Positions 20,686-32,334 of a stretch of 64,000 bases of DNA are shown here, in pieces. Position 1 is the stretch's first letter. Each line of letters begins with the position of its first letter. The translations under genes and the position numbers were made by a program. Origin of the DNA: Winslowiella arboricola (GTDB taxonomy: Bacteria; Pseudomonadota; Gammaproteobacteria; Enterobacterales; Enterobacteriaceae); contig NZ_JAODIM010000043.1 in NCBI RefSeq assembly GCF_025527015.1, forward strand, positions 1,273,862 through 1,337,861, written 5' to 3'. Under the pieces are notes generated by a model that was given only the letters and a program-made list of their open reading frames with translations, searched no databases and was not told where the DNA came from.

Positions 20686-20745
20686 GGGCGGCGATTACGC
20701 CGCCCCTGGGCCAGCATAATCGTAGGGGTGGCGTTATCGCCACCC
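20686..20745. repeat. Two tandem GC-rich palindromes between aspC and gloC
   Basis: The first has arms GGGCGGCG (20686-20693) and CGCCGCCC (20698-20705) around ATTA. The second has arms GGGTGGCG (20726-20733) and CGCCACCC (20738-20745) around TTAT. Both are perfect 8-bp stems with 4-nt loops. They sit between two convergent 3' ends and belong to the same family as the copies at 5814, 35656, 53120 and 62792. Confidence 0.75.
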
Positions 20746-20757
20746 GTAAAGACAGGA

Positions 20758-21387
20758 TTATTGCAGGAAAGGATTACTCACCCGTTCATAACCGAGTGTC
20801 GACATCGGTCCGTGTCCGGGAATAAAGGTCACATCATCGCCCAGCGGCAGCAATTTAGTGATAATCGAGTCAATCAGCGCCTGATGATCACCCTGCGGGA
20901 AATCACTGCGGCCTACACCACCGTTAAAAATCACATCGCCAGAAACCAGCAGGCGGCCAGCACGGTCGAAAAACACAATGTGTCCCGGCGTATGTCCCGG
21001 ACAGTGCAGCACCTCGAGCGTGATATTGCCAAGCTGCACGCTTTCACCCTCTTCCAGCCAGCGATCCGGGTTTACCGGTGGGCACTCCGCTAAACCAAAC
21101 ATCCGGCTTTGCGCGGGTAATCCTTCCAGCCAGAAGGCATCCAGCTTTTGCGGACCAATAATCTGCACCGCATAATGCGCCGCCAGCTCTGCGGCAGCAC
21201 CGACATGATCGAGGTGACCATGAGTCAGCAGAATTTGCGTGACATTAACGCCCTGCTCTGTCACCGCGCGGATAATCTTTTCGGCATCGCCACCCGGATC
21301 AACAATGGCAGCTTGTTGCGTTTCCGCACACCAAATCAACGAACAATTCTGCGCGAATGCCGTCACCGGAATAATGTGATAGTCCAT
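20758..21387 (-). CDS. gloC: Hydroxyacylglutathione hydrolase (glyoxalase II type) GloC
   Basis: A 209-residue metallo-beta-lactamase-fold hydrolase corresponding to E. coli GloC (YcbL, 215 residues). The metal-binding motif THGHLDH lies near residues 55-61, and later ligands are in [15 protein letters not shown] and IPGHGP. It hydrolyses S-D-lactoylglutathione in methylglyoxal detoxification. It lies 46 bp downstream of ycbK on the same strand and may be co-transcribed. Confidence 0.93.
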   Translation of the reverse strand: MDYHIIPVTAFAQNCSLIWCAETQQAAIVDPGGDAEKIIRAVTEQGVNVTQILLTHGHLDHVGAAAELAAHYAVQIIGPQKLDAFWLEGLPAQSRMFGLAECPPVNPDRWLEEGESVQLGNITLEVLHCPGHTPGHIVFFDRAGRLLVSGDVIFNGGVGRSDFPQGDHQALIDSIITKLLPLGDDVTFIPGHGPMSTLGYERVSNPFLQ

Positions 21388-21433
21388 AACACTCCGTTAC
21401 CGGCTAACACAGGGCTGCCGGAATTTCTCTTCG

Positions 21434-21982
21434 TTACCAGTTTCTTAGCGGACCGGTATCAATATGTACAAAGTCACTGCTGGGGTAATATCCTACACCA
21501 CCTGCGCGCATTTTTAATGCCGCTTTGCGTACATTGCTCAGAGAAATGCCTTCAATATGGAAATCCATTGCCTGTCCGAGAGTATGGTAGCTATGTTTCG
21601 CCACCCCTCTGCTGTGCGCGCGCAGTTCGTTGTTGGTGGCACGTGAACGGTAGCCGGAAATAAGCTGTACCGGTTTACGGGTCTCCAGCATCGCCTGCAA
21701 ACGATAAAGCTGATCGAAAAGTTTGGGATCGATACTCTTCACTTTGTTTGCCCGATAATCACGGAAAAAGTGATTCAGACGCGATAACTCATCCTTGTCA
21801 TAGCTGGTACCGTTAAAAAACTCGGTTTTCAGAGTTTCACCGGTATGCAGATTATTTAGGGTCAGAACGCGAGGACGGGGGGTAGAAAGTGTGGCGAAAG
21901 CCTGGCCCGGCAGAAGCGATAAGCCAAGAGCTGCTCCACCAAATGCCAGTAGCTTACGGCGATGAGAGTCGAATTTATCCAT
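21434..21982 (-). CDS. ycbK: Tat-exported DUF882 / peptidase M15-like protein YcbK
   Basis: A 182-residue protein with a twin-arginine signal (HRRKLLAFGGAALGL) and cleavage probably near AFA-TLS. The mature domain belongs to DUF882, related to zinc D,D-peptidases of family M15: putative ligands are the His and Asp of HTLGQAMDFHIEG and the His of FVHIDTG. The ATG at 21982 is used, matching E. coli YcbK (182 residues). In E. coli it has been linked to periplasmic peptidoglycan remodelling. It is downstream of ldtD on the same strand, separated by a terminator. Confidence 0.92.
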   Translation of the reverse strand: MDKFDSHRRKLLAFGGAALGLSLLPGQAFATLSTPRPRVLTLNNLHTGETLKTEFFNGTSYDKDELSRLNHFFRDYRANKVKSIDPKLFDQLYRLQAMLETRKPVQLISGYRSRATNNELRAHSRGVAKHSYHTLGQAMDFHIEGISLSNVRKAALKMRAGGVGYYPSSDFVHIDTGPLRNW

Positions 21983-22116
21983 CAAATACTGTTACCTGCA
22001 AAAAAATGTCTGAATGAGCAAAAAGTGCACAAGGTCGAACCATAACTGCCGTATTGTTATCCGTCAACCCATTAAAGAAAAAACTGGAAGCGCACGCGCA
22101 GCAGTCGCTGGCAGGC

Positions 22117-22143
22117 AAAAAAATGCCGGGACATTACCCGGCA
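22117..22143 (-). terminator. ldtD Rho-independent terminator
   Basis: Arms TGCCGGG (22124-22130) and CCCGGCA (22137-22143) with a 6-nt loop are followed on the minus strand by seven T residues. Confidence 0.9.
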
Positions 22144-22168
22144 CTGTTTCTTACTTAATTTTCAATAA

Positions 22169-23980
22169 TTAGAGAAGCAACTGTCCAGCCTGGGTTAGCA
22201 CCTGAGAGCCGGAACGCGCGGTAGCATCATAATTGTAAATATCTGTGCGAAATTGCGGTTTACCGTCGTCAGACACCCAGGCGGTCAGATAATAGAGGTT
22301 TACCGGGATACGCTGACGAATCGGCACATAGCGGGTGTTGCCCTCTTTAAGAGTGCTGGAAATACGCGTATCGTTCCAGCCCGCATCCTGCAGCATCAGG
22401 TTGGCTAAATCCGATGCTTTATTCACCCGCACGCAACCGGAACTTAGCGCGCGAATATCCTTCTGGAACAAGTTATGGTTCGGCGTATCGTGCAAATAGA
22501 TCGCATCAGAACTCGGCATATTAAATTTATAACGTCCCAACGAGTTGGCGCTGCCTGGCGCCTGACGTATGCGATACGGGAATGAGGCAGCTGAGACCAT
22601 ACTCCAGTCAATCATCGTCGGGTCGATCACCGAGGCGTCATCACTCCAGCCGGACAACAAGGTGTAATTATGCTTATAAAGATACGTCGGATCCTGCTTC
22701 ACCTTTGGAATAATATCCTGACGCACCAGCGTGGTCGGCACGTTCCATGGCGGATTTAACACCACGTTATTTAATGCGCTACGCATTAATGGCGTTTTGC
22801 GATCAGGTCGGCCGACGATCACTCGTGAAGAGAGGATTTCATTGCCGCCGACATAGTAGATCAGCGAATAATTGGGGATATTCACCATAATGCCATTATG
22901 CATATCATCCGGCAGCAGCCGCAGGCGCTGAATATTGAGCGCCAGCAGTGAAGCACGCAACTGTGGAGAGACATTCAGCCACTGGCGGGTTCGTGCACCA
23001 ATCGCGCCGTCTGATGCCAGCCCCTGCCATTGCTGGAAACGTTTCAGGCCTTCCACCAGCTCCGGGGTATAGACGTTATCGCTGCTGGCAGCGGCGGCAG
23101 GTTGCACATTGCCGGCATTTTCCGGCGTCTGCACCGGCAGATCAGCAACACTCGTCGCCGACGGACTAACCGCCACCGATGTATCGCTTTCAGTAACCGG
23201 CACCGGTGCTGTTGGTACTGCATCCTGATGCGGCTGCGGCGTCAGGGAGAGATCATTAAGCATGCCGGTACGCTGCAGGATTTCACGCAGCGCCGGAACA
23301 TCCTGACTGACCTGACCCGGGCGTAGCGTCTGTTTGTCCGTCAGCTGCGGCCATGGACGATTATCTGCCAGCATGGCTTTCAGCGCCTGATGCATACGCA
23401 CATATTGCGGATGCTGTGGCGTCAGCGAAACAACAAAGGCATTTAAGCCGCCCGCATCGGCTGCCGTCTGCCACTGATTAATCACTGAGATTGGCGGCAG
23501 GGCCATTTTATACGGCACAGTACTGTACAGCCAGGTTTCACCCTGCGCCGGTACGCTGGAGACAAACTGTAAGTAACCCAGCATCGCATCTGACAACACA
23601 ATATCGCGCGCCAGTCCGGTTATTTCCGGATCGGTTAATTGCTGCACCCACTGGGTGAACTGCGGCTGTACGCCTGAGATCGCCACTTCAGCCAGCTGCT
23701 GCTGAAATTGTTGTACCGCATCACGATCCTGCCACAGCGGACGCATATCGCGCGCAGCATAAATCGACGCCAGCGAAGCCAGATAAAAAGGTTTTGCCGT
23801 ATGAGGAAGCGCCGCAAGGATTTGCGACTGACTCTCTGTGACACTCATCACACCTGCCGGCGCCGTGGCTGGCAACGGTGAATTTATGGCGGCGGTAGCG
23901 CTATACACCTGGGCGAAGAGAAGTACGATACAACACCCTAACGTCGTTTTCTTCAACGTAACAAAATTTGCCAGCAACAT
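22169..23980 (-). CDS. ldtD: L,D-transpeptidase LdtD
   Basis: A 603-residue envelope enzyme matching E. coli LdtD/YcbB (615 residues). A signal peptide (about 1-30) precedes a long N-terminal scaffold, a peptidoglycan-binding segment ([18 protein letters not shown]...[10 protein letters not shown]) and the YkuD catalytic domain. The nucleophile is in [14 protein letters not shown] (Cys516), preceded by the conserved HDTPNH. It makes 3-3 (mDAP-mDAP) cross-links, a stress bypass that confers beta-lactam tolerance in E. coli. The linker around residues 235-300 is Pro/Val/Ala-rich and differs most from E. coli. Located between mukB and ycbK as in E. coli. Confidence 0.95.
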   Translation of the reverse strand: MLLANFVTLKKTTLGCCIVLLFAQVYSATAAINSPLPATAPAGVMSVTESQSQILAALPHTAKPFYLASLASIYAARDMRPLWQDRDAVQQFQQQLAEVAISGVQPQFTQWVQQLTDPEITGLARDIVLSDAMLGYLQFVSSVPAQGETWLYSTVPYKMALPPISVINQWQTAADAGGLNAFVVSLTPQHPQYVRMHQALKAMLADNRPWPQLTDKQTLRPGQVSQDVPALREILQRTGMLNDLSLTPQPHQDAVPTAPVPVTESDTSVAVSPSATSVADLPVQTPENAGNVQPAAAASSDNVYTPELVEGLKRFQQWQGLASDGAIGARTRQWLNVSPQLRASLLALNIQRLRLLPDDMHNGIMVNIPNYSLIYYVGGNEILSSRVIVGRPDRKTPLMRSALNNVVLNPPWNVPTTLVRQDIIPKVKQDPTYLYKHNYTLLSGWSDDASVIDPTMIDWSMVSAASFPYRIRQAPGSANSLGRYKFNMPSSDAIYLHDTPNHNLFQKDIRALSSGCVRVNKASDLANLMLQDAGWNDTRISSTLKEGNTRYVPIRQRIPVNLYYLTAWVSDDGKPQFRTDIYNYDATARSGSQVLTQAGQLLL

Positions 23981-24068
23981 CCCTTGCCCCCTGTGTATTC
24001 AATTAGCCGTAACAGACAAAGAAACTTTCACCCGCTGGGCTATTACTCTTTGTTCTAAGTATAGAAAC

Positions 24069-24105
24069 TAAAAACGGCATTTGCCTGAACTGAAGCAAAT
24101 GCCGT
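24069..24105 (-). terminator. mukB Rho-independent terminator
   Basis: Perfect 11-bp arms ACGGCATTTGC (24074-24084) and GCAAATGCCGT (24095-24105) enclose a 10-nt loop, with a T-run on the minus strand. It lies 31 bp after the mukB stop and ends the cmoM-mukFEB operon. Confidence 0.92.
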
Positions 24106-24135
24106 GACCAGATTAATGCGTGAGCAGAAAATTTA

Positions 24136-27100
24136 CTACATTTGTGCTTGTGATTTTTCTGTTTCACCATCCGAAGAGTCTGCATTACTCGCCGGAGAAG
24201 GTTCAGCCGAGAAGCCACGCAGACCAACAACATGCACATGCTCGGTATTCTGGAAGACTTTACGCACCAGTTTATACGTGGTGCCTTTTTCCGGACTGAT
24301 ATTTTCTGGTGCCGCAATAATCAGCTGCATCTCCAGACGGTCGCACAGTTCGAACAAAGTAGCGATCGATTTCGCATCAAGACGAGCGGCTTCATCAAGG
24401 AACAGTAAGCGGCAAGGTGAAATATCTTTACCGCGCAGTCGACGTGACTCTTCTTCCCAGCTCTGTACCACCATAACCAGAATCGACATCCCGGTACCGA
24501 TCGCCTCACCGGTCGAGAGCGCGCCACTTTCCGCACGCAACCAGCCATCGGAACCACGGTTCACTTCCACTTCCATCTCAAGATAGTTGCGATAATCCAG
24601 CAGCTCTTCGCCGATGGTTTGCGGCGTACGCTGGCCCATATCGATTTGCGGGTTCAGGCGCTGATAGAGTTTAGCCAGCGCTTCAGAGAAGGTCAGGCGA
24701 TTGCTGTTAAACAGGTCCTGATGTTGCTCATGCTGCTCCGACAACACATCCAGCAGAGTGGAATGCGCTTCACGCACGTTGACGTTAAGACGAACGCTGC
24801 GCACCTGACCAAAGCTGACACTGTTCAGACCCTGGTTCAGCTGGCGAATACGGTTCTGCTCACGCTGAATGGTCTTACGAATAATGTTCGACACACTGCG
24901 TGAACTGATGGCCAGCATCTGTTCGCGCGCCGTCAGCTCTTCCGTCAGACGGTTCAGCTCAATCTCCATCTGTTCGATGGCTTCAACCGGATCGTCAGTA
25001 CGAATAATATCCTGACGAATACGTTCACGAAGATGCTGGTAAACCGCGATAAAGAACTGGATCTTACGTTCCGGCCGTTTCGGATCTTCCGACAGGCGCA
25101 GCACGTCGCGCAGATGTTCGTTATCGGCCACTGCCAGACGCAGCGCACCCAGCGCCTTATCCGACATCGAACGCAATTCATCGCCGCCAAGATAAGCCAG
25201 TTCACGGCGGTGCAGACGGCGTTCGACGCCATTGTCTTTCACCATCCGCATCACCGCACACCAGCCCGCTTTCGCCGACACTACCTGCTCACGATTCTGG
25301 TGGTAATCACGCTCCAGTCGACGCAATTTCTTCTGCAGGGCATCCATTTCCGCTTCGCAGAAGGTCAGCTGTTTCTCCAGCTGATTACGACGTGCGCGGT
25401 TGTTGCTCAGAGCGCTGTAAAGCTCGTCACGACGAATACGGGCGCGCTCCTCAGCGCTGGCATCGGCTTGCACACCGATATCCTGCATCTCCTGGTTCAG
25501 CTCTTTTAGCATGTCGCGCTTGGCGTCAAACGAGCTTTTCAGCGAAGCCAGCACCTGTGAATACTGGGTCAGCTGCGCCTGATGCTGACGCAACTGATCA
25601 CGCGCACGGGCGCGCTCCGACTCCGCCTGTTCCAGACGACGGCGCAGCTTCTCATTAAGATCACTGTTGCCGTTTAGCATGCCAGCAGAATCGGTATAAC
25701 CAAAGTGGGCACGACGCTGCGTCACTTCGGTTAAGGCAAATGCCTGCTGACGGGCATCGCGCTGCGTTTGTTGCGCCTGCTGATAATCGGTCTTCAGCTG
25801 TTCATGCTGCTCGGGGTCGCTCTGCAATACCGAGACAATCGGTTCAAGCCGCGTCAGGCTGTTGCCATGCTGCTGGATAAAGCGCGACGCTTCGTGCGCC
25901 TCGTCCAGACGTTCACGAATCTCTTCACAACGGTCCTGCAAGGTTTCGTCAGTCAGCAAGGTGACACGCGGCAGCAGGCGGTTAAGCTGCGCTACGCCCT
26001 CTTTCGCCAGATCGTATTGCTGACGCTGCTGCAGATTGTCATTTTCATGACTGCTTTGCCCACGCTCAATCTCGGTACGTCGGGCATTAAGCTGACGGAT
26101 CTGCGCTTCAGGATCGTCTTCAAACGCCACCGCCAGATGGCTGCCGATAAAGCGGCTGAACGACTGATGCAGACGCTGGGTTTTCTGTACATCAAACGAC
26201 AGCGTGGCGTAAGTTTCCGCCAGTTGCTCGCGTTCGTTATGCAGCAGTTCCAGCTGGTTTTCACGCGCAGCACGGCCAAACAACGGGATTTTCGGGAAGC
26301 GGGAATAGCGCCACTGACGATCGGCGACTTTCACCACTACCGCTTTTTCCAGTTCTTCGACGCCAAACACACTGTCATCGAAGGATTGCGGGTCCCCTTC
26401 GATCAGATAGAGATCTTCCGGGCAATCTTCGAGGCCGTCGAGCTGCTCGCGCACCAGCGACAGATCCGGCACCACGATGGCATGGCGCGACGGACCATAC
26501 AGCGCCGAGAAGTAAGGCGCATCATCAATGGTGACGTCATCATAGATTTCAGAGAGCAGCACACCGCCAAAACGTTCGGCGAGATTGTTCAGGCGTGCAT
26601 CTTCGGCACCGCCCGGCTGGCTAAGTCTTTCGATCTGCTTTTCAATATCACGCTTACGCCCGGCGACTTCATCACGCTCAACGGTGGTTTCGCGCTCACG
26701 CTCCAGCAGCTGCTGCATAAACTCCGTAACCTGCTGGCTGTTCTCCAGCGGCTGTCCGGTCTGTTCGCTTAACTGCGTCAGGATCTCCTGCGCCGCCAGC
26801 CAGTGCGGGGCACGGGCGGTCAGCGTAGAAATTCGCTCACGCAGCTGATCCAGCTCCTGGCGCATCATCATGCGGCGTTCGCCTGCGTCAGCAACGCTCT
26901 GCGACAGCTGTTCAATCTGCGCTTCCAGTTCACGCTGTAGCGATTCCAGCTCCTGCGGATCGTACTGCTGGCCCTGACGTTTGCAGAACTCATTCAGCAG
27001 ACGTTCTGCTTCCTGCTGTTCGCGCAAACGCTGTTCCATCTCGCTCAGGCGCAGGCGCAGCGACGGCAGTTGTTCTGCGTGATGGCGCTGATTAGCGGCT

Positions 27101-28611
27101 TCGCGCAGCAAATCACGGCCGGTTTGCCAGGCTTCGCTACGGGTAACCGGACCGGCAATTTTGTTGACCAGATCAAATGCCTGTTCGAACTGACTGTGCG
27201 CGGCGTCCGCCACACTCATTTTCTGTTCCAGCATTAATAAACGGCTGGTGGCTTCCTGCTCTTTCGCCTGGAAGGTTTCCAGCCACTCTTCGGCATTGTC
27301 CACGGAAAGCTCAGGTAAGCGACAGATCTCCTGTGCACGTTGCAGCGCCTGCAACGCCTGCTGATACTGAATGGCGCGGGTTTGCTGCACGTCGAGCGCC
27401 TGCTGGTAATCGGCCAGCTGGCTTTTTAACTCATCCACTTCCAGTTCGGCGGCTTCGGCGCGGGCTTCATTCTCTTCCTGCACCTCGCGCGCTTCGGCCA
27501 CCACCTCATTCTGCTCTTCCAGACGGTAGGTCAGCTCATCAAGATCGCCTTCGTAGCGCTCGATTTTCTCCTGCTGACGCATCGCGGTTTGCACCAGATT
27601 CAGGTGATCGCTGGCGCCCTGGTAATCGGTTTCCAGATCGTTTTCTGCGCCATTGTGTTCAGCCAGTTCACGCGCCATTTCGATATGACGGAACTGCTCG
27701 GCCGCCAGCTGTTTGCGGCTGCTAAACAGATCGTTGCGCAGCACCAGCGCACCATCGAGATGAATGCGACGCTCGTTGGCGTGACGCATATAGTCGGCGG
27801 CGACGTAACTGGTGGCTTCGGAGATCAGATGCTTAAACAGATCGCGATCCGACTGGGTAACGCGAATCGCTTCCAGCGTCATGCGGTTTTCACGCAGCGC
27901 CGCTTCCATATCCTGGAAAGCTTTACGCACGCCGCTGTTTTCCGGTAACAGATAGTCACGCAGCGAGCGGGTAATCGCGCTGGAGATACCGCCATACAGC
28001 GAGGCTTCAATCAGGCGATAATATTTACTGCGATCGCCCGCGGAGCGCAGACGACGCGCCACAATGCCCAGATCGAACATCAGCGAGTGATAATCGGTAA
28101 TCGAGTTAAACTGCTTGAACTGCACGCCTTCAATCGCTTCAAGGCGATCTTTTAATTCGCTCAGCGGCAATACACGTGCCTGACGATCGTTCAGCGTCTC
28201 GGTCAGAATTTCCGTCGGGTTCATCGCCGACGGCAGCCCATGAATACTGAACGGCTTGATATCGACTTTTTTGTCGCGTCCGGCCACCTGTTGCAGGCGC
28301 ACACCGACAATCACACGCTGATGGCGCGAGTTCACCACATCCAGCGTCGAGTAACAGACCCCGGCGCGTAACTTACCGTGCAGGCCTTTATCGCGCGAGC
28401 CTGATGTCGCGCCAGCTTCGGTGGTGTTACGGAAGTGCAGCAGCGTCAGATCGGGGATCAGCGCAGTAATAAATGCCGCCATGGTGGTGGATTTACCGGC
28501 GCCGTTACCACCCGACAGCGTAGTGACCAGCTCATCGAGATCAAAGGTGCGCGCAAAAAAACCGTTCCAGTTAATCAGCGTCAGCGAGCGAAATTTTCCG
28601 CGTTCAATCAT
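24136..28611 (-). CDS. mukB: Chromosome partition protein MukB (SMC-like)
   Basis: A 1491-residue SMC-like ATPase (E. coli 1486). The N-terminal head has Walker [11 protein letters not shown] (residues 33-42). Long Gln/Glu/Arg-rich coiled coils follow (about 330-640 and 800-1170), with the hinge between them. The C-terminal head carries the signature [10 protein letters not shown] and Walker [12 protein letters not shown]. With MukE and MukF it forms the bacterial condensin that compacts and segregates the chromosome and recruits topoisomerase IV. It overlaps mukE by 4 bp and ends at a strong terminator. The long open frame on the opposite strand is a compositional shadow. Confidence 0.98.
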   Translation of the reverse strand: MIERGKFRSLTLINWNGFFARTFDLDELVTTLSGGNGAGKSTTMAAFITALIPDLTLLHFRNTTEAGATSGSRDKGLHGKLRAGVCYSTLDVVNSRHQRVIVGVRLQQVAGRDKKVDIKPFSIHGLPSAMNPTEILTETLNDRQARVLPLSELKDRLEAIEGVQFKQFNSITDYHSLMFDLGIVARRLRSAGDRSKYYRLIEASLYGGISSAITRSLRDYLLPENSGVRKAFQDMEAALRENRMTLEAIRVTQSDRDLFKHLISEATSYVAADYMRHANERRIHLDGALVLRNDLFSSRKQLAAEQFRHIEMARELAEHNGAENDLETDYQGASDHLNLVQTAMRQQEKIERYEGDLDELTYRLEEQNEVVAEAREVQEENEARAEAAELEVDELKSQLADYQQALDVQQTRAIQYQQALQALQRAQEICRLPELSVDNAEEWLETFQAKEQEATSRLLMLEQKMSVADAAHSQFEQAFDLVNKIAGPVTRSEAWQTGRDLLREAANQRHHAEQLPSLRLRLSEMEQRLREQQEAERLLNEFCKRQGQQYDPQELESLQRELEAQIEQLSQSVADAGERRMMMRQELDQLRERISTLTARAPHWLAAQEILTQLSEQTGQPLENSQQVTEFMQQLLERERETTVERDEVAGRKRDIEKQIERLSQPGGAEDARLNNLAERFGGVLLSEIYDDVTIDDAPYFSALYGPSRHAIVVPDLSLVREQLDGLEDCPEDLYLIEGDPQSFDDSVFGVEELEKAVVVKVADRQWRYSRFPKIPLFGRAARENQLELLHNEREQLAETYATLSFDVQKTQRLHQSFSRFIGSHLAVAFEDDPEAQIRQLNARRTEIERGQSSHENDNLQQRQQYDLAKEGVAQLNRLLPRVTLLTDETLQDRCEEIRERLDEAHEASRFIQQHGNSLTRLEPIVSVLQSDPEQHEQLKTDYQQAQQTQRDARQQAFALTEVTQRRAHFGYTDSAGMLNGNSDLNEKLRRRLEQAESERARARDQLRQHQAQLTQYSQVLASLKSSFDAKRDMLKELNQEMQDIGVQADASAEERARIRRDELYSALSNNRARRNQLEKQLTFCEAEMDALQKKLRRLERDYHQNREQVVSAKAGWCAVMRMVKDNGVERRLHRRELAYLGGDELRSMSDKALGALRLAVADNEHLRDVLRLSEDPKRPERKIQFFIAVYQHLRERIRQDIIRTDDPVEAIEQMEIELNRLTEELTAREQMLAISSRSVSNIIRKTIQREQNRIRQLNQGLNSVSFGQVRSVRLNVNVREAHSTLLDVLSEQHEQHQDLFNSNRLTFSEALAKLYQRLNPQIDMGQRTPQTIGEELLDYRNYLEMEVEVNRGSDGWLRAESGALSTGEAIGTGMSILVMVVQSWEEESRRLRGKDISPCRLLFLDEAARLDAKSIATLFELCDRLEMQLIIAAPENISPEKGTTYKLVRKVFQNTEHVHVVGLRGFSAEPSPASNADSSDGETEKSQAQM

Positions 28612-29339
28612 GCCTGTTCATCCTCCGCATTATCTGACGTTATGCCGTCACTGTCGTTCTCGTTATCATCAGCTTCATCATTGAGCGCCAGACCGGTTTC
28701 AATCGCCATCGCTTCGCCATCACGGATCATACGCAGCTGAGCTTCGCGCGGATCGTCACCACTGCGCACATCAGCGCCGAAACGGAACACCGATCCGTTG
28801 ATGCGAAACTTGCTGCTGTCGTTGCCCATAAACCACAACATGCCTAAACGACGCAGGCGGTTTAACGAGGCACGCATCTTCTCCTGCAGCTTCTGCCGAT
28901 CCAGGTCAGAACCGGTGGAGCGCTGGTTTACCAGCTTCAGCAGCTTGCTTTCATCGGCAAGGCTCAGCAGCTCGTCATATAATTCCTGCTGGGTAAAAAT
29001 ACCTTCGTTAGCCAGACGTTCCGGGCTGAGATAGAGATAACAGAGGATTTTTCCTACCATCATATCCAGCTCAGAGAGCACCGAACGCGGGATCAGCGTG
29101 GTCGAGCGCGGACGCAGATAGAAGAAGCCTTCCGGCGCACGGATCAACTCGACGTTATAGCGCGCATAGAACTCTTCCAGAAATTCCTGATAATCCATCA
29201 GGAAAGCATGATTATCTAACTCTTCGATGCCAATATGGCGTCCTGCACGTAACTGACTATCCAGCGCCGGAAACAGCGAATTGGCCAACGCCTGGGCCAT
29301 TTTAACTGGCATCACTTGCTCAATATTTGTCGATGACAT
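28608..29339 (-). CDS. mukE: Chromosome partition protein MukE
   Basis: A 243-residue subunit of the MukBEF condensin (E. coli 234). The start at 29339 gives [20 protein letters not shown], as in E. coli; a longer upstream frame would overlap mukF further and lacks support. The body forms tandem winged-helix domains that bind MukF (LRSGRHIG-like and [12 protein letters not shown] segments). The acidic C-terminal tail (about 215-243) is longer than in E. coli. It overlaps mukF by 20 bp and mukB by 4 bp, so stoichiometry is probably set by translational coupling. Confidence 0.96.
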   Translation of the reverse strand: MSSTNIEQVMPVKMAQALANSLFPALDSQLRAGRHIGIEELDNHAFLMDYQEFLEEFYARYNVELIRAPEGFFYLRPRSTTLIPRSVLSELDMMVGKILCYLYLSPERLANEGIFTQQELYDELLSLADESKLLKLVNQRSTGSDLDRQKLQEKMRASLNRLRRLGMLWFMGNDSSKFRINGSVFRFGADVRSGDDPREAQLRMIRDGEAMAIETGLALNDEADDNENDSDGITSDNAEDEQA

Positions 29340-30642
29340 GTGCCTGCACCTTGGCTCCGTAATCATTAATGACCTGCCATTCTGCTGACAGGCCGGAGAA
29401 ATCTGCTTCGGCCACACCTAAACGCACAGCCTGATCGACGACAATACGCGCCACGTCAAAATGACGCGCGCGCGGATACTGCGCCAGATAATCGCGCATT
29501 ACCGTCCCTAAGTTGAGCGGTTTTTGCTGCGCTTTGTAAATCTGTAAAGCTTCTTCAATCATTGCTGCAAGCTGTTCACGAATTTCATTAAATTCTTCGT
29601 ATTCCAGCTCAGAAGGCAGCTCGCCGGTCACCTCTTCGCTGCGCAGCGTCAGCTCTTCATCGCGCATATCGTAGAGACGTTCGGCATTGGCATGGGTTAA
29701 CGCCCATGGATTGTCGAAATAGTTCTGCACTGACTGACGTAAACGCTGGGCAAACACACGGTTTTTATCCATATCGATCGCGGTACGAATAAATTTATGC
29801 ACGTGACGGTCGTAACCGATCCACAGGTCAATCGCCTGCTGGCCCCAGCTGATAATACGGTCGAGTTTGTTTTGCAGGTCGAATACCAGCTTGTCGACAA
29901 AGCCGAGATCCGGGCTGTTCATGGTCGCATCCTGAATGCGCAGCAGATTCGCCTGCAGCTTGTCGCCCGCTGCCTCCAGCGTATCCTGCAACTCGCGCAG
30001 CGTGCCGGATGTTTCCGACAGCAACAGCTCACAGCTGGAGATCGCCGCACGCCAGTCCTGGTTCAGCAGCTGGGCGATATCATCTTTTACCGCCTGCTGC
30101 TGCTCGTCCATAATGCGCTGGGTCATATCGATACTGTCGAAAATCTCCGCCACCGAGTACTTCAGCGGCGCAAACACATTGCGGTGCCAGTGGAACTCGT
30201 CGCCATCTTCATCCGCGGCATCCGCCGCGCGTTTCAGCTCACCCGCCACAATCGACAGCTGCATCGACAGACGCAAGGTAGAGAACTCGCGCTGGCGAAT
30301 ATAGTAATCGGTAATGCCGATCGCCAGCGGCGTCAGGCGATAGATTGAATTGCCTTCGGTAATTTCACTGGTAAAACGGTTAAGCAGGCGCTGACGCACC
30401 ATATCATTGATGGCGTTATTGGCACGAACCAGCACGGTTTCATTGGTTTGATCGAAAGCCTTACTGACATGACGAAAAGCATCAATCAGCTCGCCTTCAC
30501 TCATTTCACCGTCCATTCGCTCGCCGTTAAGGGTGGCGATGGCCAGCAAAAATGCCAGACGTTCGGTCGGTAAAGAGACGGAGAAATCGTTCTTCCGCGC
30601 CCAGGCAACCAGTTCCGGTACCGTCTGGGAAAATTCACTCAT
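29320..30642 (-). CDS. mukF: Chromosome partition protein MukF (kleisin)
   Basis: A 440-residue kleisin subunit, the same length as E. coli MukF. An N-terminal winged-helix dimerisation domain is followed by a helical middle region that contacts the MukB neck, a linker binding MukE dimers, and a C-terminal winged-helix domain that binds the MukB head. The start at 30642 gives [21 protein letters not shown]; an upstream in-frame extension is not supported. It overlaps cmoM by 4 bp (ATGA) and mukE by 20 bp, making cmoM-mukF-mukE-mukB one tightly packed operon. Confidence 0.97.
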   Translation of the reverse strand: MSEFSQTVPELVAWARKNDFSVSLPTERLAFLLAIATLNGERMDGEMSEGELIDAFRHVSKAFDQTNETVLVRANNAINDMVRQRLLNRFTSEITEGNSIYRLTPLAIGITDYYIRQREFSTLRLSMQLSIVAGELKRAADAADEDGDEFHWHRNVFAPLKYSVAEIFDSIDMTQRIMDEQQQAVKDDIAQLLNQDWRAAISSCELLLSETSGTLRELQDTLEAAGDKLQANLLRIQDATMNSPDLGFVDKLVFDLQNKLDRIISWGQQAIDLWIGYDRHVHKFIRTAIDMDKNRVFAQRLRQSVQNYFDNPWALTHANAERLYDMRDEELTLRSEEVTGELPSELEYEEFNEIREQLAAMIEEALQIYKAQQKPLNLGTVMRDYLAQYPRARHFDVARIVVDQAVRLGVAEADFSGLSAEWQVINDYGAKVQAHVIDKY

Positions 30643-31424
30643 AGCTCGTCCTTCTGAATGGGTTTCCGCGCTGTGACGTGGATGTAACGCCCTAAACTTA
30701 AAAATGGTTCCTGCCGGCAATAACGCTGCTCCATTGCCAGCACTTCCTCGAATCTTTCGATCTGCTTCTCTTTGTCGCGCATATAGTCATGGAATACGCG
30801 GATCCCGGCACGCTGCTCAATAATAAAGCCAAGCTCGCTTAACCAGCCATAGACCTGCTGCGGATCGCGCGGGTAGTCGGGTGATAAAGTCTTACGCTTG
30901 CGCTTACGTAAATCAGCCTGCAGATAGCCAAAATTGCCAAGGGTCAGCGTGCGCATGGTTAAACCATGCAGGTTGTAAAACATCAGCGACAGCACGCCAC
31001 CCGGCGCCAGCGTATCCCAGAGCGCCGCCAGTACCTCTTGCGGGTGCGCCACCCACTCCAGCACAGCGTGAAACAATACCAGATCAACCGGCTTATCCAA
31101 ATGTTGACCGACCTGCTGGGCGCTAATTTGTTTGAATTGCATGTTATCGCTCACACCTTTTTCTTCAGCATGAGCGCGTGCGCGCTGTAACATCTCGCCG
31201 GACAGATCGCATAACAGCACCTGATGACCGCGTGCCGCCAGGCCACAACCGGTTTGTCCTTCGCCGCCACCGGCGTCAAGCACTGCAAGCGGACGCGCAG
31301 GCAAGGTGGTTAACAGTGCATCCAGCTCCTGCCACAGGATAGCCTGACGGATACGCCCTTTGGTGGTACCGTAAATGTTTTGCGAGAATTTCTCGGCGAT
31401 ATCATCAAAGTTGCGATCCTGCAT
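30639..31424 (-). CDS. cmoM: tRNA 5-carboxymethoxyuridine methyltransferase CmoM
   Basis: A 261-residue SAM-dependent methyltransferase (formerly SmtA), the same size as E. coli CmoM. The SAM-binding glycine motif is [10 protein letters not shown] near residue 49, with LFHAVLEWV as the post-motif segment. It methylates cmo5U34 to mcmo5U34 in tRNAs reading degenerate codon families. The start at 31424 ([16 protein letters not shown]) follows E. coli; a 25-residue upstream extension would enter the region upstream of elyC and is not used. First gene of the cmoM-mukFEB operon, divergent from elyC. Confidence 0.95.
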   Translation of the reverse strand: MQDRNFDDIAEKFSQNIYGTTKGRIRQAILWQELDALLTTLPARPLAVLDAGGGEGQTGCGLAARGHQVLLCDLSGEMLQRARAHAEEKGVSDNMQFKQISAQQVGQHLDKPVDLVLFHAVLEWVAHPQEVLAALWDTLAPGGVLSLMFYNLHGLTMRTLTLGNFGYLQADLRKRKRKTLSPDYPRDPQQVYGWLSELGFIIEQRAGIRVFHDYMRDKEKQIERFEEVLAMEQRYCRQEPFLSLGRYIHVTARKPIQKDEL

Positions 31425-31548
31425 AACCTCGGCTCCGGAGTTAATGCCGTTAATAATGCGGCTATTTTGGCATACACTGGCGGAGAATGAACCTTTCACT
31501 CATCGCTTCGCTTTTAGGTGATGTTTTTTCAGACAAAAGGAGAGCTTT

Positions 31549-32334
31549 TTGCTACTTTTCACCCTTAAAAAAGTCACTGGCGGTCTGCTGCTGCCCTTGC
31601 CTTTCCTGCTTATTGTGATGGCAATCGGCATTTTACTGCTGTGGTTTAGCCGCTGGCAGAAAACCGGCAAAATTATACTCTCTTCCGCCTGGTTAATCCT
31701 GCTGTTAATCAGCCTGCAGCCGGTCGCCGACAGATTGTTAAAACCAATTGAACAGCACTATCCGACCTGGAACGGCGGCAAGAAGGTGGATTATATCGTG
31801 GTACTGGGTGGTGGCTATACCTGGAATCCTGAATGGGCGCCGGGATCTAATCTGATCAATAACAGTCTGCCGCGGCTGGTTGAAGGCGTACGCCAGTGGC
31901 GCGACAATCCGGGTTCAAAAATGATCTTTACCGGCTATGCCGCCAATGGCAATCCGGTCAGTACTGCCGAAGCGGGCGCGCGCGTGGCGCAAACCCTGGG
32001 CGTGCCGCCGGAAGCGATTATCACCCTGAGCAAACCGCGCGATACGGAAGAAGAAGCGTTTGAAGTGAAACAGGTGACAGGCAGTCAGCCCCTGCTGCTG
32101 GTCACTTCCGCCAGCCATATGCAGCGGGCAATGAACTTTTTCCATGCGCAGGGCCTGACGCCGATTGCTGCTCCCGCCAATCAGATGGCGATTGACTCAC
32201 CGTTAAACTGGTGGGAAAAAGCGATTCCTGCCGCGCTGTATCTGGGCCACAGTGAACGCGTCTGGTATGAGTCTTTAGGGCTGGCGTGGCAGTGGCTGAA
32301 GGGTGACCAGCCTTCAGTAGAGCCAGGGCAGTAA
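31549..32334 (+). CDS. elyC: Envelope biogenesis factor ElyC (DUF218), TTG start
   Basis: A 261-residue membrane protein with two N-terminal hydrophobic segments (about 10-30 and 35-58) and a periplasmic DUF218 domain (VDYIVVLGGGYTWNP... and LLVTSASHMQRAM). E. coli ElyC (YcbC) influences peptidoglycan assembly and undecaprenyl-phosphate recycling at low temperature. The start is TTG at 31549, preceded by AAAGGAGAG at a good distance; no ATG fits as well. The last 21 bp overlap the 3' end of convergent ycbJ. Confidence 0.92.
   Translation: MLLFTLKKVTGGLLLPLPFLLIVMAIGILLLWFSRWQKTGKIILSSAWLILLLISLQPVADRLLKPIEQHYPTWNGGKKVDYIVVLGGGYTWNPEWAPGSNLINNSLPRLVEGVRQWRDNPGSKMIFTGYAANGNPVSTAEAGARVAQTLGVPPEAIITLSKPRDTEEEAFEVKQVTGSQPLLLVTSASHMQRAMNFFHAQGLTPIAAPANQMAIDSPLNWWEKAIPAALYLGHSERVWYESLGLAWQWLKGDQPSVEPGQ

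Noticed and set aside
25768..26772. 334-codon open frame on the plus strand opposite mukB
   Set aside because: It lies wholly inside mukB, has no recognisable domain or ribosome site, and results from the Gln/Glu/Leu-rich codon pattern of the coiled-coil region.
24136..31424. Muk genes as a Wadjet/MksBEFG-type plasmid defence system
   Set aside because: The operon is canonical cmoM-mukFEB with no MksG/JetD-like nuclease gene, so it is the housekeeping condensin.
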